NCBI GenBank assembly: GCA_024138015.1
Contig: JAMXBB010000008.1
Location: 42,038,353 to 42,102,352, forward strand
Direction: 5' to 3'
Length of the DNA stretch: 64,000 nucleotides
From: Lumnitzera littorea
Taxonomy: Eukaryota; Streptophyta; Magnoliopsida; Myrtales; Combretaceae
In this document: one piece after another, positions 58,887 through 64,000 of the stretch
Layout: the number at the start of each line of letters is the position of its first letter
Numbering within the stretch: the first letter of the stretch is position 1
The notes under the pieces: model-generated
What the model was told of the DNA's origin: nothing
Database searches by the model: none
The model's input: the letters and a program-made list of their open reading frames with translations, nothing else
Translations under genes and position numbers: made by a program

Positions 58887-59610
58887 CCTTCTTTCCTTTT
58901 TCGTTTTGAAATCGATAAATTATTTTAAAATCCCTAAATCGGTTTGGATTTTTACAACTAATGAGTCGTAAAACCTTTAATTTCAACAGTGGAGTCTAAA
59001 ATTTTATTAAATCTTCATTGCACGATTCATTACATGTATGGTGACAACTTTACACCTGTGATAATAAGAAAGCTAATTTAGGTGAGTTATGTGAAGAAGT
59101 TGGATTCGTAGTAATTTTGAGAAGTCCGGTCCGATATGAGTTTGCAACTTCTCAATAGCGTAAAGTAGCCTTTCTTTCTTTCTTTTTTTTTTTCCTTTTC
59201 TTCCTTTTTCATTCTAAAATTGGTAAAATAACTTGGAAGACCTAAAGCAGTTGGATTTTAAAACTGAGTTGTAAAATCTTCATTTTGAACAATTGAGTCC
59301 AAAATTTTTTTAAATCTTCATTAATGATCCGTGCATATACAGAGACAAAGTTACACCAAGAAAGTTAATTTAGGTAAGTTATTAGAAGAAGTTGGATTTC
59401 TAGTAATTTTGAAACGCCAGGTGGGCCATATGATCTTGCAACTTCTCAATAGAGCAAGGTAGCCTTTTTTTTTTTATAAAACACAAATTCCTTTCTTCCA
59501 GTTTCATTTTAATATTAGCAAAATATGTTCAAAATCCTAAAATGGTTTGGGTCTATACAAATGAGTCCCTATACTTTCAACTTTTGAGTCCAAAATTCTT
59601 TTTCTTTTTC
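58698..59610. repeat. Three tandem copies of a ~300-323-bp unit
   Basis: Units start at about 58698, 59021 and 59321. All share ACAA.(G/T)TT.CACC, AGAAGT.GGATT..TAGTA.TTTTG, CAACTTCTCAATAG, TTTC.TTTC.TTTT, and GAGTC.AAAATT at the end. They differ by several indels; copy 1 carries a (TA)n run. Confidence 0.8.
58853..58883. repeat. (TA)n microsatellite
   Basis: About 15 uninterrupted TA units within tandem copy 1. Confidence 0.9.
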
Positions 59611-60689
59611 TTTAATATTCACACTCAAATTGGAAAACTTAAAATTATACTGTCATATCTTAGGAATTTCTAGATAGTTTAATTTATAATAAAAACATTG
59701 GTTTTTTAAAAGTTTTATTTGATGGCAAGCCATTTCGTGCTATGTGATAAGAAAAATACTAAAATATGTGTGTGTATATATATCTATCCTATTATCTTTA
59801 AACAATACATTATACATGACTACTTGTCTGTGTATCTTATGAAAATATAGGCATTCCTAGAGCTTAATATTTTACAATTTAATTACAAGTACCTAAAAAG
59901 TTTAAGGATTTTCAGTGCACTTTTCCCTGTAATAATATCTGGTTCATCTAAAACCATTTAGCACACAGGTACAGTTGACCTTTTTTCAATCTTACTTCAA
60001 CCTTTAATGTGATGCATAATTGTTAAAATCAAGAGTTAAATATACGAATCTACACATTTATAATTTTATGATGTTTTTTTTTTATTAGAATAGTTATAAA
60101 GTTATTTAGGTAAATATTTTTAGTAAAATTATGAATTTTGATGTAATATTTTATAAGTTTATAATTTTATAGGTTTTGTATAATGCTAAAGGATTGTATG
60201 GATTTTAGATGTTCAAAATAATAGTAGAATTATATTTTTGACAACTATATGAATTTTCTAAAGTAAGACCTAAGGAGATATAAATTACAAAAAAAAAAAG
60301 CATAAATATATGAAAAAAATAGATTCATTGGTACTAATATCTACTCCATATTTATTAGTGTTAGTATTATACATATGATTGGCATTTACTTTATATTTAT
60401 ATAGTTTCTGATTTACATATTTTTTACTTAAACTTTTTAGTACTTTATTCGATCAAATACTTGGTTTTATGAGAGAAATATATTTCATTACAATAAGATT
60501 ATAGTAATTTAATAGTATAAATATTAAGTTTCCAAAATGGATTATGTTCGAATTATTCACTTTCTAAATAATAATACAATAATACGATGTGGTAGGAATA
60601 TATATATTTCATCACACACAACAAATACAAAAAGATTACGTTGCGCATCGGAACACATAAGAGAACCAAATAGTACACTTTCGAGCCAT
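59611..60689. other. Non-coding AT-rich DNA, no gene seen
   Basis: No frames of note. Nothing recognised. Confidence 0.5.
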
Positions 60690-60925
60690 ATGCAACATGG
60701 TTGAAGATAGTGGACCCTCCACTAATAATAATGCCACGTGTCATCAACCAATTGGGCTCCTTCAAAAGTTAGCCTGTGCACGGATCTACCATTCTCCCAT
60801 CCTACAAGCCCTACTAAAAATTCCCCCACTTAAAATATTGATAATCAGACTATCTTATATCCCACCACGTCACTCCGGCATCCAATTTCAATGCAATCTG
60901 TTCCAATACTTAAATAGGAAAAAAT
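60690..60925 (+). promoter_or_regulatory. Promoter-like block with G-box/ABRE elements
   Basis: Less AT-rich than its surroundings. CCACGTGTCA (G-box/ABRE) at 60734-60743, an ATTGG (CCAAT inverse) at 60751, CCACGTCAC at 60861-60869 and TACTTAAATAGG near 60908. An open frame at 60697-60927 has no family resemblance and is probably incidental. No downstream + strand gene is visible, so this may be a relict or a promoter of a non-coding transcript. Confidence 0.3.
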
Positions 60926-61509
60926 AAAACACAAAAAATAAAAAAATTAAGACAGACAGTGAATTTACGGTTATACCCTTCTGTCTATTTGACTAACACA
61001 GTTTTAGTTTAGTTTAGTTTATCTCACGGCGTGTTCCGATTTTACAACCTGGCTTGAGACATGCTGCTGGCTGCGGTAGAAAGCGAATTGTAGGCAATGA
61101 TAATGACAGGATAAAATGTAAATATGCTACCCTACCCTACGTCGCCTCATTCGATATGAGGTGATTAAACTCTTAGATCTTTAGTAAAAAAAAAAAAAAA
61201 AACATATTTTTAGTCATATAATTTTTTTTTTAAATAAAATAATTGAAAAACATTAAAATACTTGGATATAAACGATTGGTTTTAAAGATAAATTGTACGA
61301 TGAAACATAGAGGCCTAGTAACATTATAAATAAAAGGAAAATACAGTATCTAAAAGCAGGTTAGTAGGAAAAACAAAAAGACAGTTTAAAATGAGAGTAT
61401 ATTCTGAAATCCCTACTAACCCTACACACAGATAGCTTGTAGCTCAAACCCTACAAATTGAGCTCCCAAAATATGGACCCAAAACACGATTTCATGATCC
61501 AACAAAATT
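60926..61509. other. Intergenic / probable 3' UTR of the - strand gene
   Basis: 61380-61509 lies directly after the stop codon on the - strand and is probably transcribed. An A-run lies at 61184-61202. No ORF. Confidence 0.5.
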
Positions 61510-62390
61510 TTACATTAGGGATTTCAGCGATCGAGCTTTCACAGGCTTCCTCATCCGCTTCTTATCGCTATCGCCACCACCATCCTCGTCGTCGTACTCC
61601 TCTTCGGAATCCACATAATCGATTTCCCCATTATCGTAGTTAGAGGATGAGGGAGCATTTTGCCGCAGGCTCTCCTCCTCCTCTAGTCCGCCTCCTCCAG
61701 TACCTGCTCCTCCTCCTCCTCGCTCGCTCCTCTTTTTCCCCCAAGACGGCCCGAAACCTGAATAATAATAGAATTGAATCGAATTGCCTTTAGATGAACC
61801 AGTCTTTCTTGGCCGTCCACCGCGGCGGGTGTTGCTTGCTCGGGCAAAACCATTATTAATTTGATTATCTTCGGTATCATGCATAGAATGGTTATTATTT
61901 TTATTCCGCGACGAGGGTTGCCCCTCAACCTTGTTTCTCTCTTTATTCTTACAATGCTGATCCCTCTTCACGCACGATTTCAACCTCGAACCCCCTTTCA
62001 ACAATCCATCAACAACAAAATTATCATTACTATCTACTTTACCGTTATCGTCTTCTTCTTCTTCCTCCTCCTCCTCCTCCTCCATTTTCACTTCCATACT
62101 CATAACCATACTGCATATTCGATAATTAGACACAATATTTCAACCATATATAACATACCATGTTCCTATATTACCTATCCACATATAAATTTTGCGTAAT
62201 TAAAGCAATTTTAAGAAACTATTTTAAGGGTATCGTAAAAACCCTACTTTCTTAAACAAAGATAAAAATAAACGAAAGGGATTCCAACAATCGAAGAAAT
62301 AATAAGTATTGGGTTAAGAATTATTAATAATATGATTCAGTATTTACCTCTCAAAGCTTCCATTTCCATTGAAGCCATCGTCTTCGCCAT
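61510..62390 (-). CDS. Small acidic AT-hook-like plant protein, two-exon model
   Basis: The only credible host gene. The open frame 61510-62133 encodes 207 residues: an acidic run (17-29), a Lys/Asn-rich middle, an AT-hook-like RRGGRPRK (103-110), the aromatic segment FYYYSGFGPSWGKKR (121-135), a Gly run (139-149), an acidic region (168-190) and a basic tail KKRMRKPVKARSLKSLM. Composition and AT-hook suggest a nuclear, DNA-associated protein; no catalytic domain is seen and I do not recognise a named family. Upstream, 62348-62390 looks like a first exon (ATG at 62390, MAKTMASMEMEALR) ending at a GT donor (62346-62347). An acceptor TGCAG precedes 62110, giving a 237-base intron. But this splice puts exon 1 out of frame with exon 2. 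Translation may start at MVMSMEVKMEE in exon 2, with exon 1 acting as an upstream ORF, or one base may have been lost. Confidence 0.75.
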
Positions 62391-63120
62391 TAAACTACGA
62401 AAAAGGAATAAATAAATATCTAAACCCAGATATTATTATCAACTATCATAATTAACCTAACAGATTATTTCTTGTACTACCAAATGCACGATCTGGGTCG
62501 TTATAAATTAGGGTTTTAGAGGAACCCTAATGGAAAAACACGAAAGAAAATGAAGCCGAAAGAGGGTTGTCGACTGTCGTAGATCTATAAAGAGAGAGAG
62601 CTTTTCTTTTTTGTTTTTCTTTTTTTTTTTTTATTTCTTTTAAAGTACCTGTTTGGAAGAAGGAAGAAAAGTGTCGGGAGAGAAGTTAATCACATCCCAT
62701 GGAGACTGGTTGAGCTGGCACACGTGTGTCTGGAGTGCGTCGGGACATGTCCCGTGCGACAACAACGACATGGAAGACAGCTTCTGGTTCTTTCGGATCC
62801 TCATGAATAACGAACGAAAAGCTCCAGTTATTACACAACAGCAACAAGGTATAAGGAGAGAGGTGTAGGGTTTGTGTGTGTCTTATGTAAATGAGAGAGA
62901 GAGAGAGAGAGAGGTAGAGAGAGAGAGAAGGAGAGAGGGGGGAAGGGTTTATTTTCTGTATGTGTGTGCGCTCAGATGGTGTGCTGTGGTGTGGTGGTGT
63001 GTGTGTGTGGTGTGGTGTGGTTTTATATTTTTGCAGATCTCTTCACAGAACTCGATAATGAGGGAGGGGTTTTTGTTTATAAAATTTTTTTATGTATTTT
63101 CTTTTAAAATTTTTTTTTCT
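62391..63120 (-). promoter_or_regulatory. 5' UTR and promoter region of the - strand gene
   Basis: On the - strand the telo-box AAACCCTAA lies at about 62508-62516, in the leader, as in many plant housekeeping genes. Further up are a CTCTCTCTCT run (62593-62602), a long T-run/A-run (62606-62640) and the (GA)n block at 62892-62938, which on the - strand is a CT-rich element bound by GAGA-type factors in plants. No clear TATA box is seen. Frames at 62653-62868 and 62872-63189 on the other strand are low-complexity or unrecognised. Confidence 0.5.
62892..62938. repeat. (GA)n microsatellite
   Basis: Imperfect GA repeat of about 47 bases, followed by a GT-rich stretch (62955-63025). Confidence 0.9.
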
Positions 63121-64000
63121 TACTTTGTTTGCTGTTGTTGCTTTCTCGGCCCTTCCTCATTTGCATATGTTTTAATTTTTTTTTTTTAAAGATAGGTTGT
63201 TTTGTTTTGAATGGACCATTTTGTCCTCAGGTTCTTCCCAGTTTTACCGATCTGGAAGCTTAAATTTGAATTTTCTCTTTCCGGCATTATTTTCGGTTCT
63301 TTCGAATAACAAAAATAATACACACACATATATATATATATATATGTATATGACTATATTTTGGAGCCGATCCAAGTTATATAAATAGAAAATAATTGAA
63401 TGGGCGAGAAAGTATACCTTATAACACATCTAACTATAGCATTATATCTATCTATCTATATATATATATATAATGTTATAGAATAGATATAATATATTTA
63501 ATTATTATTATATGATCTATTTTTCATGTGTATAATTATATAAATATACTTTTTAAAGGGTAAACGGTAATATATGATCATAATTATATAAGATAACTCT
63601 TATTATAAGTCATTATCATCGTTAAGAAAGCCAACAAAATATCAAAATAATATCAATTTTACAAATTCTTGACCCTCTTTATTCTTTTTGGTTATTTTCT
63701 CTCAATGAGGAGTTCAATCGCAGCTTTCTTTATTCACCATTTGAAAATTATTAATAAATAGTCATCCTTTTTACATTCATGTCATGTATGAAAAATAATG
63801 TATATATATAAGAGAAATTAATCAACATTTTCAAACATTTTGAAAATTTTCATATAATAATATATTTATATTGGTGAAATATTTCGATATTAATCAAGAG
63901 CAGCCAAAGAAAATGAAAAGCCACCGGTGCTAAGGGTGAAAACTCTGTATTTAAATGTAACAAATTTCTTTGGCCAAAGAAATATGTAATAAATTTGAAA
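63121..64000. other. AT-rich intergenic DNA
   Basis: (TA)n runs at 63328-63350 and 63457-63472. No gene or element recognised. Confidence 0.6.

Noticed and set aside
60697..60927. 76-residue host protein
   Set aside because: No family resemblance, no conserved start context, and the stretch looks like promoter DNA.
61861..62199. 112-residue + strand hydrophobic frame
   Set aside because: Antisense to the AT-hook gene; its Phe/Leu run is the complement of the Glu codon run.
62872..63189. 105-residue frame starting in the (GA)n repeat
   Set aside because: Low-complexity Glu/Arg then Val/Cys/Trp sequence from GA and GT repeats.

Overview
This window is repeat-rich nuclear DNA of a flowering plant, most likely a eudicot. 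The evidence is AT-rich non-coding sequence, decayed Ty3/gypsy LTR retrotransposons, an endogenous caulimovirid (pararetrovirus) copy, and one compact host gene with a plant-style intron and 5' leader at the right end. Nothing bacterial is present. The species cannot be named from the sequence.

Layout. 1-1361: a perfect 48-bp palindrome, then unassigned DNA with a doubtful gypsy RT scrap. 1362-7545: element A, a full-length but dead chromovirus-like gypsy element on the + strand with both LTRs. 7546-10867: element B, the 5' half of a related element on the - strand. 10868-42459: element C, another - strand gypsy element, split in its pol by about 25.6 kb of younger insertions (12741-38337). 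That insert holds two Ogre/Tat-type elements, D (12741-29583) and E (29584-38337), both on the - strand. D is itself split by a deleted chromovirus-like element F (20151-24036). About 42460-44057: a Tat-type LTR in the opposite orientation.

44058-55560: a decayed endogenous caulimovirid. In + strand order it has a viroplasmin-like ORF, an unidentified ORF, an intergenic promoter with TATA box and poly(A) signal, a structured leader, a tRNA-Met primer site, a coiled-coil region, a movement protein, a coat protein with CCHC knuckle, a Cys motif and the start of a protease. It is interrupted by a Tekay/Del-like LTR (49462-53060). It ends against an inverted second copy of the movement-protein segment. 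No RT/RNase H of this virus is seen in the window.

55561-61509: non-coding DNA with a degenerate duplication (57020-57360), a three-copy tandem repeat of about 300-323 bp (58698-59610) and a promoter-like block with G-box (60690-60925). 61510-62390: the only credible host gene, - strand, encoding a small acidic AT-hook-like protein. Its upstream region runs to about 63.1 kb, and the rest is simple AT-rich sequence.

How the parts relate. The transposons and the viral copy are nested and broken by stops and frameshifts. Many changes look like C-to-T (or G-to-A) substitutions, as expected of old methylated silenced DNA. One deletion joining the interior of E to the 5' LTR of D would explain four defects at once: D's truncated 5' LTR, E's missing integrase and 3' LTR, and C's missing RNase H. 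I found no convincing previously undescribed functional system. The most informative loci are the caulimovirid copy and the nested D/E/C junctions.
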